The position numbers and the translations under genes are program-made. Below, piece by piece: positions 24,030 through 35,921 of a stretch of 64,000 nucleotides of DNA. The DNA comes from Brassica napus (lineage: Eukaryota; Streptophyta; Magnoliopsida; Brassicales; Brassicaceae): positions 19,528,423 through 19,592,422 of the forward strand of contig NC_063436.1 in NCBI RefSeq assembly GCF_020379485.1, in the 5' to 3' direction. The stretch's first letter is position 1. The number at the start of each line of letters is the position of its first letter. The notes below the pieces were generated by a model that saw nothing but the letters and a program-made list of their open reading frames with translations, was not told the DNA's origin and searched no databases.

Positions 24030-25022
24030 AGGAAGAGTGTCCATAGAATCTTCAATAACAATGCCGATGGACTCATATTCTCGTATCGGGCCATTTAATA
24101 CACCGTAGATCTTATCTTGCTCAGAGATGGGACTTCCAGTGGAGTCAAGCTGATTACGTAATGACTTTATCTCTGACAAATACTTGAAAAAAGTCTTACA
24201 ACCTTTTGTTGTAGTCTAGATCCTCTTTTGGATATCGAGATGTCTTGTAGCAGAGACCATGTTATTATACTACTTTCTAGAGAAAACCAAATTTTTTGAC
24301 ACTTATAAGAGCATCTACAGTTAGAGACTCAATCAACCACGCCATGATAAGCTGGTCTGTGTGAACCCATTTGAGGAAAGTTGGGTTGTTGGTCTTCATG
24401 TTTTGGTCGTTGTTTCTCACAGTGAGAATAGGTGTTGGAAAGAGGGATGGCTCCAAATTTACATAACCCACAAGGAATTGACTATATAAGAACAACTCAC
24501 AAACTATAGTTTCCAAAATAAATAGTTAGAATCATTTAGTTTCGGTGTGACAACCTGAGTGATGGACAGTGTTGCCAAGGTAAAGATATCAAAAGGTGTG
24601 GAACGTTATGGCTCTGATACTATGCATAAGAACAAAACTAGAAAACAGAGTTGGTAGAAGATGAACAAAATTGATTCTTAAAGATACATAATTCATTCAT
24701 ATAGTCTTAGGTTTTACATTGAGACACTTATATACAAGAGATGACATTGCTTAAAGGAAAATATTCTGAATACCCTTCACCATCTAACCAACCCTTATCT
24801 TCATATTGGATATGGTATTTATAAAAGTTCTAACAAATCCATGGTTATTGGAAATAGTATTTGTAAAAATCCTATCAAAACTCCTCTTATTGAAAATTAT
24901 AGATTTGATCAATAATTTATATCAAAGATTATTTTGGATTATTAGAAAAATTAATTTACACTACAAATTCAGTAGAAAAGAATACCACCTAAAAAGATAT
25001 AATTTAGAAAATAAAAACACAC
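24030..25022 (-). mobile_element. Ty1/copia remnant: gag, primer site, LTR edge
   Basis: On the minus strand, 24277-24516 contains HTDQLIMAWLIESLTVDAL, the typical start of copia gag (UBN2). 24030-24190 contains EIKSLRNQLDSTGSPISEQD and KIYGVLNGPIREYESI, further gag in another frame. Just beyond, GGCTCTGATACTATG at 24610-24624 is the complement of a primer-binding site for initiator tRNA-Met (TGGTATCAGAGC) with one change. AT-rich LTR-like sequence starts at about 24622. Protease, integrase and RT are absent. The last 150 bp (25030-25160) hold degenerate CGGTTCGG-type repeats like those in the hAT element at 31361. Confidence 0.7.
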
Positions 25023-25184
25023 ACTAGTTAGTTTCAGATTCTTAGATATTAAAATTTTGGATTTATTCGGATATTTATTCAGTTTCGGTTCAGGTTCAGT
25101 ACTATTTTTCTGAGTCAGATTCGGTTCGATTTTTTTTCGGTTTTTTTATTTGGCTCAGCCCTAACCATGTGGTTCTTAAAAAGA

Positions 25185-25425
25185 ATTGTCCAACTTTGAC
25201 TTTTTCATCGGCCCTTTTCTCTCGCCGAAATATTAAGTCTCAACCTCTCACCTGTCTTTTAGACTAAAGCATAGGAACTAAGATGATAAAACGATTTTCT
25301 TTACGGTCACCAAAGTACAAAAAGAATCATAAAATCCTCATCAAGTCTCCTATATAAACATCTCCACTCCTCAACGATCCATCTATTAACTAAAAACGTT
25401 CCAAAGGGACAAAGATCACAAACAA
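25185..25425 (+). promoter_or_regulatory. Conserved promoter of DUF26 gene copy 1
   Basis: Conserved with the flanks of copies 2 and 3. It contains a W-box core TTGACT (25196-25201) and a TATATAAA box (25351-25358) 75 bp before the ATG. A segment of about 38 bp in the leader (roughly 25376-25413) is absent from copies 2 and 3. Confidence 0.65.
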
Positions 25426-26399
25426 ATGTCTTTTGGATCGGTCCCTATCGTGGCCGCGGTGGCCATACAACTCCTCCTTATACCCAGCGTTGTTCTGTCT
25501 CTTAACATTACCAATTTGTATCTCCACCATGCATGCAACAACACCCAAGGGAAATACAAGCCGGGGAGTTTGTTCGAGAAAAATCTCAACACTGTCATCA
25601 AAAACATATCCACCTTTGATCTGCACAACGGCTTCGCGCTCGACTCTAATATGAAGAGTCCCTATTTTGATATACCTCCCAATACTGTTTTCGTCACGCT
25701 CCAATGCCGTGGTGACTCCTACGGGCCCAAGTGTCACTCTTGCCTTGCCGAAGCCCTCTCTGGGGTAACATCAATTCACTATTATAGCAGTCAAATATGA
25801 ACATATAGCACACTCTACATAGAATGTTTAACTGACATAAACTGATACAGTTTGAGGACCTGGTACATAACAAAGATCTATATTAATTTAGTCAATATAT
25901 AGTGCACTTCTTTATCGTGGTGTCGTTATATATATGACAGCTTCGGAAGAAATGTCCTGGACACAAAGGAGCAACAATATGGTATGACCAATGTCTTTTG
26001 GATATTTCTACAGAAAATTCCATTAGAACGGCCCTACCGAACAGAGTCCACTACGATAATTATTTGTGTATAAGCAATCCAAAATCCGTGAGCGGCGATA
26101 AGAAGATCTTCGAAAAGAAGAAGAAGGATTTCACCGATAAGCTATTGTCTGTAGTCAACAAGACGACTGACAGCAACCTCAGGGGGCCACTGTACGCAAA
26201 GGGGGAGATGATGATTGGGAAAAAGAAATTTTATGGAATGTTGCAATGTACGAACGAGTTATTTGCGAGTGCTTGCTATGTGTGTCTAGAGTGGCTTGTC
26301 TTGGGGCATCCATTCTGCTTCTATGAAGGACAAGGAGCTAGACTAATGTGTAGAAGCTGTGTTGCAAGGTTTGAGTTTTACCCTTTTCTTAGAACTTAA
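25426..26399 (+). CDS. DUF26 cysteine-rich repeat secretory protein, copy 1
   Basis: Two exons, 25426-25764 and 25941-26399, joined at GGG|GTAACA ... GACAG|CTTCGG, give 265 residues. A signal peptide of about 25 residues ([17 protein letters not shown]) is followed by two DUF26 (gnk2-homologous) domains with the C-x8-C-x2-C motif: CRGDSYGPKCHSC in exon 1 and CTNELFASACYVC in exon 2. There is no membrane helix or kinase, so it is an apoplastic protein of the type clustered on Arabidopsis chromosome 3 near PEX22. DUF26 domains are structurally mannose-binding-like lectin folds; Ginkgo Gnk2 is antifungal, but this protein's role is unknown. Poly-A signal AATAAA at 26457. Its intron (176 bp) is the shortest of the three copies. 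Confidence 0.9.
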
Positions 26400-26555
26400 G
26401 ACTGTTTTATGGGAGCTCTTAATTTGCTTTATGTTTGAATAAGTGCTATATCAAGGAATAAAAACAGTCAACCTCTTTGTGGTTATTTTATGTAACACAA
26501 CATTGTCATTATGTATGGAGATCGTCTAACTTCTTTTTTTTTTTTCTGTTTAGTA

Positions 26556-27592
26556 TCCCCTATATATTATTTGAGAAGCATTGCAACATTTTTTTGTAGC
26601 CACGTTTCATCATTAGAATGATTTTTAGAATCCTTAGAGAAATATGTTGGTCCATTTAAATATATAATAAGCTTTTTATTAAACCACAATAAATACATTA
26701 TTAATGTGATTAATTATTTCCTTAAATAAGATTACGGAATTACCTAATGTGGCTAAAGTTTATATGACAATTAATGATTTTGAATAATAAAGATTTAGTA
26801 AAAATAAGTGTGTATTATAATGATATTTGTTTAATTTTAAGCTATTAAAATAAATCAAACAATCATAGTAACTATATAATAAAAATTAAAAAAAATTATT
26901 TATATATTATATTTTGAATTTTTAAAAACGAGTATAAATTACTAAAACTGTTAAAAGTTTCACATTCAAATTTTGTGATCTATGATTTAAAACTTTTGTT
27001 ATGACATGATACAAATAATTGAAAATAATATAAGTTGAAAGTCTCATTTAATAAGTATCAAAAATAAAAGATATATAAATATATGTATCATTTTAAATTA
27101 AACTATATGCCATATAAAAATACATAAATATCTTAATTTTGAAATTTACTTTGAACATATATTTGATAAAAAATTTGAAAAAATATTGACAACTTAATTT
27201 TTTAAAATATTATAAATTACTTAAACCATTATTCTTACAGTGAAAAATTTTGTTATCACTAATTTAGACGTTTTGCTATAATTGATACAAATGATAAAAA
27301 AAAATATGAGCAAAAAGCATCATCTAATAAATATTAATATTAACATATACCATATATATGTTACTATCATTTAAATTTAATTATATATCATATCAAAGAG
27401 AAAAAATATTTTTTCGATTTATTAAATTTATTTATATGTTCGCACCAATTTAATTATATAAGTAGTAGATAATAACTTTTTAATTATCTAATATATATTT
27501 ATTATTTCATAATATGCTATAAACATATAATATATAAAATAATTTATATATATATAATGTTCATCTCGCGCAAAGCGCGGGTCTTAACCTAG
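26556..27592 (+). mobile_element. Non-autonomous Helitron, 1.04 kb
   Basis: The 5' end TCCCCTATATATTATTTGAG follows a host A (26555). The 3' end has hairpin CGCGCAAAGCGCG (27567-27579) and CTAG at 27589-27592 followed by host T. The interior is AT-rich and non-coding. It begins about 90 bp after the poly-A signal of DUF26 copy 1. Confidence 0.8.
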
Positions 27593-27825
27593 TTCCATTA
27601 TTAAATTGCAGTTTTCTTGGGAAAAACATAATAACTTTATTTTATATAGAACTAGAATTAAACTCACCCGAGCAATATCTAAAACTATATAATATGTTTT
27701 AAAATAGTTTGTTTACTTTCAGTCGAAAGTAATATTATGTTCACTGTTTGTTTTTGTTATTTTTGTTAAAAATCCAAACCTTGTCTTATAACTATTTTTC
27801 AATGTTTGTTTTATTTTTATAACAA

Positions 27826-29648
27826 TCCTACTATATAAAAGGAGCTAAATCCTAGCTTTCTAAGCTTTGCCACATGGACAAAATAATCAGAACCAACCAT
27901 TATGCCATGTCATTCTAGATTGGGTTTAATAAAAAAAAACCAACCATTAAAATATGTGAAGAGTCACGGTTTAACCCGGTTCAACTCCAGTTACATCATA
28001 ATAAAACAATACATGCATTGATTGTTGATTATTAGGCTTCTGGCTACCACATCTTTGCCATCCTAAATCAAAATCGATTTCTACAACTTTAACTTGCCCC
28101 ATACTTAATATTCTTATAGCTGGTGAACAATTTAATTTAGAAAATCGTTATATTTCATGCCAAAAATGCCTATTGCATTTATTGAAAATTAAATAACATA
28201 TATTCTACCATTAGGATCAAGAACTCTAATCTGAAGACCATATATTCATCCCCTCTCACTCTGAAAAAACCACCACCGCCAACCGTTCAAGATTTTGTGT
28301 AAGTCAATATTTGAAAGTCACAATTTTGTCAATTTCTTGGCGTAAGTGATATGTTTAAGAGTTGGATAGTTAAGTCCGTATGCGGTTGGGAACGTGGGGT
28401 TTGGCTCACCTTCCACTGTTTATTTTCAATTGTTTTAATAATAGATTCATATTGATAATCTGTGCGAACAAACGTATAAGATTTTAGTTGGTTAAGATTA
28501 AACATAGACCGACAATCTTCCGTCTTTAGCTATTGGTCTCCGCCAAAAATTTTTGATTTAATATAATAGTTCCTGCCTGCTAAGCAACTACAATTGTAGT
28601 TCACATCTATCGGTCATATAAAATATTTAGTTTTTTTTTGGCTTTATAAGATTTTAGTTTGTAATTAATCTCATGGTTCGATTTTATCCATTGGAACCTT
28701 TTTCACTATGTTTTATTATGAAACCATTTCACTTTGCCTAACATTTAAATATTCTTTCCTTTGTTTAAGGATCGATTGTTCCTCAATACCATGGTCAAAC
28801 CAACCGCCAAAGATCCTCCGCTTATGGGAGGTGTTTTGAATTTACAAATACATTTTTGAATCAAAAACATTATTAGTATTGATATATTAATTTAATACTT
28901 TAATCCAAAACTTTAATAAAACAAATATAAAATACAAATTATGTTTTATATATATTTTTTATATATATTTGACTCTTTACATCTTATTAAATTTGAAGCG
29001 CACAAAAAAAAAAGTTACATCTTATTTGATAAGATTCCAAATATATAAATGAAATGCTACGTTTTGATTTTTGTTTATTGCTACGAAACGTTTTAAAAAC
29101 TTGGGAAAAGGTAAAAATACAGACGACATGATCGGCCACTCCTTTTCTCCCGGTTTGCAAGAATCTAATTGAGTTGCTTAATATTTGTTCCAAATTAATA
29201 TATAGTCTCATCATAATCATAAATTAATAATCTATCTCTATATAATTTTATATAAGTACTAAATAAAGATATTTTTATTTATTTTATAGTTACAAAACTC
29301 TAATAAAACAAATATAAACATTATTAGTAAAATATGTTTTTTATTTAAAAATACAAATTATGAAAGAAACCACAGTTAGTTCTTAATAAAAAAACCATGT
29401 CCCAACTGTATCAACAGATTCGTCATTCACCCCTAGAAGACACATATAGGAATAATTAAATACTTTGGCCAAAAAAAAAAAATTTTTGTGATGAAGATTC
29501 TTAGATGATGATTGTTTTTTATACAAACATGCGGCACCTTTTCACCATTGTTTTAATCCCAGAAAAATGTGTAGGAATCTATTAACACAAATATCAACAT
29601 ACTTTAATTAAATATGTAATCCGCGCGAAGCGCGGACACCGGCTCTAG
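27826..29648 (+). mobile_element. Non-autonomous Helitron, 1.8 kb
   Basis: The 5' end TCCTACTATATAAAAGGAGC, a common Brassicaceae Helitron start, follows host A (27825). The 3' hairpin CCGCGCGAAGCGCGG (29621-29635) is followed by ACACCGGCTCTAG ending at 29648 and host T (29649). No coding region was recognised. Confidence 0.85.
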
Positions 29649-30171
29649 TAATAATAAAAGAAATAAAGCTACTCGAAATTGCCGTTAAGATTCAATATAT
29701 ACTTGTACTAGTAGATTTCATGGTTCCCCTAGCCAACTTCTCAAGCAAGAGAAATTATCATAAATTTCTTATGGAATATTTTTAAATTTTGTACAAAGTT
29801 TTTTGAAAATCTTTCCTCAATAAATTTCTTTCCTCAAGGTAAATCTTTGCTTTCTTAACCTTCAAGTTTAGTTTTAGGTCGACTTCCAACTCCAGTCTCT
29901 AAATCAGCTACTACCTCGCTTTCTGTAACACTTCTTAAACTATATCATGTATTATTTCACGATGGTACATGAATACTTCAAAGAATTGTATTTCTTCATC
30001 TAAATCTCAGTCGCTACTACACTAATATTTTTTCTCCTAAGAGTTTTTTTCTTCTTCTTCTTCTTTTTTTATTTTAGGGTTCAACTTTTCCTCCGCGTAC
30101 GCCTGCCTCCGACGTCACCATAGGAAAGAAGCTTCTGTATTCTCTTTGGTGTAAAGCCAAAGGCAACAACA
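29649..30171. other. Spacer and leader before a disrupted ORF
   Basis: No gene recognised. A CTT-rich tract at 30050-30066 and the GC-richer sequence after 30090 look like the transcribed leader of the ORF at 30172. Confidence 0.35.
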
Positions 30172-30978
30172 ATGAACAGAGTGCGAAGAGAGAAGCATGT
30201 TAGGTCAGCACAAAAGAAGACGATGGGATTGAGTCAAAGAATAGAGGAAGAAAAGCTCATCGACACAAGTGAACAACTAGAAGAAGATCCCATTACAGTA
30301 ACGGCGACAAGACAGAAAAGTGAAAACAAGAATAATATCATTAATGAACAGCTTAACCCAGAACCTCACAAGCCAACATCTTCCTCTTTGCTGCTGCTTG
30401 TGCAATTCTTTTGTTGAAAACAGAGACCATATTTTCCTGCGATGCAAATGGACGGAGGAACTCTGGCGTTTGGTTCTGCGAAGATTGGGAATTAGGCAGC
30501 TAGCGTTTCACACTTGGACAGCGTTTTCAGAATGGCTTAATATAAGCTACTCTCACTCCTCGAGACTACTCAAACGCCTTGCCTCTCAAGCAACGGTTTA
30601 CAACGTCTGGATCGAAAGGAACAGAAGACTACACAACGACAGCAACAACTCTCCAGGCCAAGTGTTCAAGAAAATAGACCGCCAAGTCCGAGATATCATT
30701 TTGGGACATCGGCACCAACGGAAATTCAGCGACCTAATGCAAAATTGGCTCGTTTTTGAGTAACAACACCAACATCTTCCATGAATTTGGAAGCTTTGCC
30801 TAGAACTAGCCTTGTTTTTATTATTTTTGCCAAGGAAACCTCTAGTATCCTATTAAAACCTATTGTATCTTTACAATCCTGCTTCATTTAATATGAAAAT
30901 TCACATTTTGGCAAAAAACCTCACAAGCCAGACCTGCAGAATAGATTCGAGTTGTGGAGCTGTGGAGTCACTCAGTAG
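30172..30978 (+). pseudogene. Unknown small ORF split by a LINE fragment
   Basis: An open frame starts MNRVRREKHVRSAQKKTMGL and runs into the LINE fragment at 30376. Immediately after the fragment and its duplicated target site, the same frame continues for 15 codons (30931-30975) to a TAG. Without the insertion the ORF would have 83 codons. It is basic at the start, acidic in the middle (IEEEKLIDTSEQLEEDP) and polar, with no domain I recognise. The + strand context downstream was later hit by the hAT element at 31361. It may be an exon of a larger lost gene. Confidence 0.4.
30376..30916 (+). mobile_element. 5'-truncated LINE with zf-RVT domain
   Basis: 541 bp flanked by an exact 14-bp target-site duplication AACCTCACAAGCCA (30362-30375 and 30917-30930). 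It encodes the C-terminal reverse-transcriptase zinc-binding region of plant LINEs: CCLCNSFVENRDHIFLRC, then WIERNRRLHND. The 3' end is TTTGGC plus a short A run at 30913-30918. It is a dead fragment. Confidence 0.85.
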
Positions 30979-31360
30979 AGGCTCGTAGGGTTTGTATTCT
31001 TTATATAAATAGCAAGCTTCTGTATAATCTTGAGTCAAAAAATGAGACAGTAATATTCAGACATTTCTTTTTTTTTTTTGATAAAGGGCTATATTCAGAC
31101 ATTTCTTCTCCGTTACGTTTCAAGTTCTCTGTTTCTTTTTTTGCTTTCTTTCCTCTTTTGGTCTCTCTTCTTAGCTTCTTCGCGTGTCTTCTTTGCACTA
31201 TAGTGTTACTTCGATTTGAGTTTTCTATTGTCAGATCCTTGCTTTTGTGAGGATTTTGCCTCTAGTTGCTTTTTGGTAGATCTCGTTTCTTTAGATTTGC
31301 AGGTTTAAAAGGAAGGTCCTTCAGATCTGCTCTTCTCTTGATCCACTTCTGTCCGAAGCT
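30979..31360 (+). other. Former 3' part of the disrupted locus
   Basis: T-rich sequence, probably old leader or UTR. The open frames are pyrimidine-rich and not convincing. Confidence 0.3.
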
Positions 31361-32182
31361 TAGGCATGGGCATTCGGGGTCCCAATCGGGTTTCGGTTTT
31401 ATCCATTCGGGTTTCGGTTTTTCGGGTTTATCAAAATTAACCCCATTCGGGTTATATAAAAGTTCGGTTCGGGACCGGTTCGGGTTCTATCGGGTTCGGG
31501 TCGGGGTTAGTAAATCTTCAAAAAACCGGTATAACCCATTGTACTTTCGGGTTCGGGTCCCAATCGGTTCTTCGGTTTAAAAATACTTGATTTGTACCTA
31601 TTTTGTAACTAAAACATAAATGAAATCGGTTCTTCGGATTTAAAATACATGATTTGTACATATTTTAATAGCCAAAACATAAGTAAAATCGATTCAAAAA
31701 TAAGAAAAAACATCAAACGGTGATCATTCAAAATCAATCGAAAGATAAACATAGTTAGTGATAGAAAAAAAAACAGATAAATGAAATCATAAAACAAAAA
31801 TAAGTTCTCATGAAATGAGAAACATTATTCAATAAAAACAAAACCAAAATCTAAAAACTTCATGAATCAACCGCCACATTCCAGCATCAACCTTCATGTA
31901 ACAGATAATTATTTTAGAAATTCAATAATATCTTAAAGTTATTTGGATACATATTAAGAATTAAGATCATATTTGGTAGAAGTTTTTTTGTGATTTTAAA
32001 TGTTTCGGGTTCTATCGGATATCCATTTAGGTCCGGGTTCGGTTCGGATAATACCCATAACCCAAAATACCAAAAAACAGGATCCATTCGGTATTTATGT
32101 CGGGTTCGGATCGGTTCGGATTCATTTTTATCGGATCGGATTCGGTTCGGATTTTCGGGTTCGGTTTATTTGCCCATCCCTA
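31361..32182. mobile_element. hAT-like non-autonomous element, 8-bp TSD
   Basis: 822 bp with terminal inverted repeats TAGGCATGGGCA at the left and TGCCCATCCCTA at the right (11 of 12 match). They are flanked by an exact 8-bp duplication CCGAAGCT (31353-31360 and 32183-32190), the hAT signature. Both ends are packed with CGGGTTCGG/CGGTTCGG subterminal repeats, about 150 bp on the left and 180 bp on the right. The middle is AT-rich and lacks transposase. The 104-codon and 88-codon open frames are made of these repeats and are not genes. Confidence 0.87.
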
Positions 32183-32264
32183 CCGAAGCTTGTGGGTTTA
32201 GTTTCGTAATAAATTACTACTGCCTTTTATTCCAAGTTGACAACGTACGGTTCTAATAAATTTA

Positions 32265-32503
32265 AATTGTCCAACTTTGACTTTTTCCATCAGCCCTGTT
32301 CTCTCGCCGCATATACTAAAATTCTCAACCACTCTCCTCTCTCAGACTAAAACATTTCTTATATATAGAAACTAAGATGATAAAACGAATTTTTTTAAGG
32401 TCACCAAAGTACAAATTAAAAAAAGGAATCATAATCACTTCAACTCTAAAATTCTCATCAAGTCTCCTATATAAACATCTCCACTTCTCAAAGATCACAA
32501 ACA
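32265..32503 (+). promoter_or_regulatory. Conserved promoter of DUF26 copy 2
   Basis: Homologous to 25185-25425 and 38458-38696. W-box core TTGACT at 32277-32282; TATATAAA at 32468-32475, only 36 bp before the ATG at 32504. Confidence 0.65.
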
Positions 32504-33867
32504 ATGCCTTCAATTTTTGGATCGGTCCCTATCTTGGCCGTGGTGGCCATACAACTCCTCCTTATACCCAGCGTTGTTTCTTCCCTCAACATTACCAATG
32601 AGTATATCCACCACGCATGCAACAACACCCAAGGGAAATACAAGCCAGGGAGTGTGTTCGAGAAAAATCTCAACATTGCCCTCAAAAACATATCCGCCTT
32701 TAATCTGCACAAAGGTTTCGCCCTTGACTCCAATATGGATAGACCCTACAAAAATATACCTCCTGATACCGCCTTCGTCATGCTCCAGTGTCGTGGCGAC
32801 TCCTACGGGTCTAAGTGTCACTCATGCCTTGCCACAGCCCTCTCTGGGGTAACATCACTTCACTATTATCTTATTAGCAGTCAAGTATGAACATATACAA
32901 ACGGGCCAGATCCCATTAATAGCTCAGTAAAACATTGGCTTTAACTCAAAAGAATATTAAAACTTATGTAGTATTCTCTCCGTTCACAAAGATGTATTTG
33001 TGTGTTTTCTATGAAAAAAATTGTAAACTTCAAAAAGACTAATTGACTTTATTGAATTAGTATTGATTAAAAATTATTGAAAATTACATAAACAATATAT
33101 TTATTATGACAGTTTACTGTGTTTTCTTAATATGTGTGAAAATATTAAAATGTCTATGTTTGTGGAACGAATGGAGTATATACAAAAAAGTAACCAAATA
33201 TAATATGAAAAGTTCTTAAAATTCTTATTAAATGTTTATGTTCCCCAAAATATCATATCCGACTTTGATGAAAATTCTTGTACTCTACGTAGAAGGTTTA
33301 ACTGACATAATCTGATACACTTTTAGGGCTGGAAGAAAACAAAAAAACTGTATTATATACGTAATATACTCAACGCAATATTCTTCTTTATTGACGTTGT
33401 GTCGCTATATATATATATGACAGCTTCGTAAGAAATGTCCGAGAAACAAAGCAGGAACAATATGGTATGACCAATGCACTCTGGATATTTCTACATACAG
33501 TGCCGGCGACACCAGAATCCTCTACGATAATTATTTTTGTAAGGAGAACCCAAAGGACCTGAGCGGAGATACGAATATGTTCATTAAGAAGAAGAATGAC
33601 TTCACCGAAAAGCTATTGTCTGAAGTCAAAAAGTTGGGCAAAAACGGGAAGGGGCCACTGTACGCAACGGGGGAGACGATGATCGGGACAAAGAAGCTTT
33701 ATGGAATGATGCAATGTACGGACGAGTTATATGAGAATGGTTGCTATGTGTGCCTAGATTGGATTATCAGTGAGCATCCACTCTGCGGCCGTGGAAAGCA
33801 AGGAGTTAGATATTTGTGTAGAAGTTGTAATGCAAGGTTTGAGCTTTACCCTTTTCTTAGAACTTAA
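32504..33867 (+). CDS. DUF26 cysteine-rich repeat secretory protein, copy 2
   Basis: Exons 32504-32848 and 33424-33867 (GGG|GTAACA ... GACAG|CTTCGT) give 262 residues. The signal peptide ([15 protein letters not shown]) is followed by two DUF26 motifs, [13 protein letters not shown] and [13 protein letters not shown]. It differs from copy 1 mainly in the second domain ([31 protein letters not shown]). The intron is 575 bp because a MITE sits in it (32971-33181). Poly-A signal AATAAA at 33921. It is secreted, with no kinase or membrane anchor. The gene is the left copy of the segmental duplication and is closest to copy 3. Confidence 0.9.
32971..33181. mobile_element. MITE inside the DUF26 copy 2 intron
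   Basis: About 210 bp with ends GTATTCTCTCCGTTCACAAA and TTTGTGGAACGAATGGAGTA as an inverted terminal repeat. It lies wholly within intron 1 of the gene and does not touch the splice sites. Confidence 0.75.
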
Positions 33868-35921
33868 GACTGTTTGATGGGAGCTCTTTGTTTGATGTTT
33901 GAATAGGTGCTATAACAGGGAATAAAAAGTGTTATTCTCTTTGTGGTTTATTTATATAACACAACTGTATGTATGGAGAGGTCCTAAGATTCTTTTATTT
34001 TATTACTTTCCAATGAAATTTGTTACATCACCGCCAAAATAATTGAAAAGCATCACACATAACACATATGATGAGGAAGGAAGTCACTGTTTAGGACACT
34101 TTGAAATATCCTTTATCCATCACAAGAAAGAAAAGAGAGACTTTGGTGTAGTAGCACCTCGAAGAAATTCACTCCAACTGATGAGAAGAAGCAGCTACGA
34201 AGGTATAGTCACCATGCATTCTCGTCAACATATAGAGAAAATAGTGTCTTCGATCATCAGGGAGAACTTTTATGTGAGAATATTCTCACGTTTTGTATTT
34301 GTACCTTTTTATTAGTGTTATATAATGATCAAAGATACTTAATTCCTTGTATCTTAAATATTTTATAGAATTATTTAGCTAGTCAATTGGTGGTTTTTAT
34401 ATATAACAACTAAAACATCATTTTGAAGCACTTGGGTGCTATTTCAAAAAATGTTATTATCTAAATTTATAACACAAACATTATTTTATGATACGGGATT
34501 CGTATGATATAATCTGGTGTATGGTTAATGAGATGCAAATCAGGCAATTATCCAAAATAAAAATAGTAAGCTTGTTTTACCAAAAAAAAAAAAATAGTAA
34601 GCTTGATTAGAGAGATTATCAGAGCATTATGAAAAAGAGAGGAACGTGGCCTAGAAAGCTTCACCATTTGACTTATACTAATCATAGTTACCTGTAACAT
34701 AAATGATTAGTTACTGATTCACCAGGTGATCAAAAGGTAAATGCGTTGTCAATCTCATAATCCTTAGTTTCTTACCAACAACAAGGTAACAATATATCTA
34801 TACATATTTCTCAAAAAATAAAATAATATATCTATACACAAAAAAATATTGTATTTAGCAGATGTGTCTGTATTGTATCACAAAAGAATTACCTTAAAAT
34901 GAGGGCCACAAAGTTTTATTTTTCATGTGAATCCAATGACCACTTAGGAATCTGTAACTGATTGTGTATGAGTATACTCTAAAGAAGTAGTGGAGCAGTG
35001 TGTCTCCATCTCCATTTATTGCATCTTTTGCTCCGACTTTCTTCCATTTATCTCTGCAAATAGAAACAATCTTTACCCATTAATAAGAGGTTGCTCTCTT
35101 TCCAATTTGCTTGGACACTATTCACTTTCCTTTGTTTCTCTCTTTACAAATTGTTACACTTTCCTAAGACCATCATTATCGGTGAAACCCTTTTTGGGTT
35201 TCTAAATTTTATTTTTTATTTTTCTGTTTTAGCTGATTTTTAAAAAAAAATTGAAGATCAGCCACATGTCGGTATGACCTGCAAACAGTTGAAAAAATCC
35301 ACTACGATCGTTTCTTTTTTCACGCCTTTTGCAACCGGTTATTGTCATTTTGTGGGACCCAAGCCATTAAAACCCCCTTTGTAACCTGCGATAATTGTGC
35401 CCTAAGTTGGCATATATCTGTAGTTGTAAAAAAAGTGGGACACATTCGTTATAATATACTTTCATTGAAACTCTATTGTGGATGAACCTATGTGAAGAGG
35501 ATACAAAAATACATGATTCAAGATTTTAGTAAGTTTCCTCTACTGATCAAAACACTGACAAAAGCAAATATATGAACTGCATTAGGTGCGAAGAACTCAA
35601 ACACTCCAATGTTTCTGCAAAATCATGTGCTCTATCCTTCTCCCTCCTGTTTTTTTTTATATACGGAGATACTTTGTTATTCCTAGTTTCCATAGAACTA
35701 GGAATCAGTTATAGATATACTAGATTTCTAATCTTTGAAGACTCTAGCGATTTCAAAGACCTCTGAGTAACTCAGATTTGGCCACCTCCTCGAATCATAG
35801 GATGACTCTATCCATTTTTCATGTAACATTTTTGACCATCCATGTGTTTTGTACTCGGTAATTTCCATATATTTAGAATTTACATTTTAAATTTTACTAT
35901 GAATGGTTGTGCTAAGGTTAA
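33868..35921. other. DUF26 copy 2 downstream spacer (duplicated)
   Basis: No gene recognised. 34865-35160 is repeated downstream of copy 3 at 40710-40990. 35425-35905 is repeated at about 45550-46065 beyond CWLP. The 90-codon frame at 34043 has no family resemblance. Confidence 0.55.

Noticed and set aside
24806..25027. 73-codon + frame
   Set aside because: AT-rich Leu/Ile/Lys/Asn composition in a retrotransposon LTR region; no homology recognised.
31266..32256. Open frames of 69-104 codons near 31.3-32.2 kb
   Set aside because: Built from CGGTTCGG repeats of the hAT-like element.
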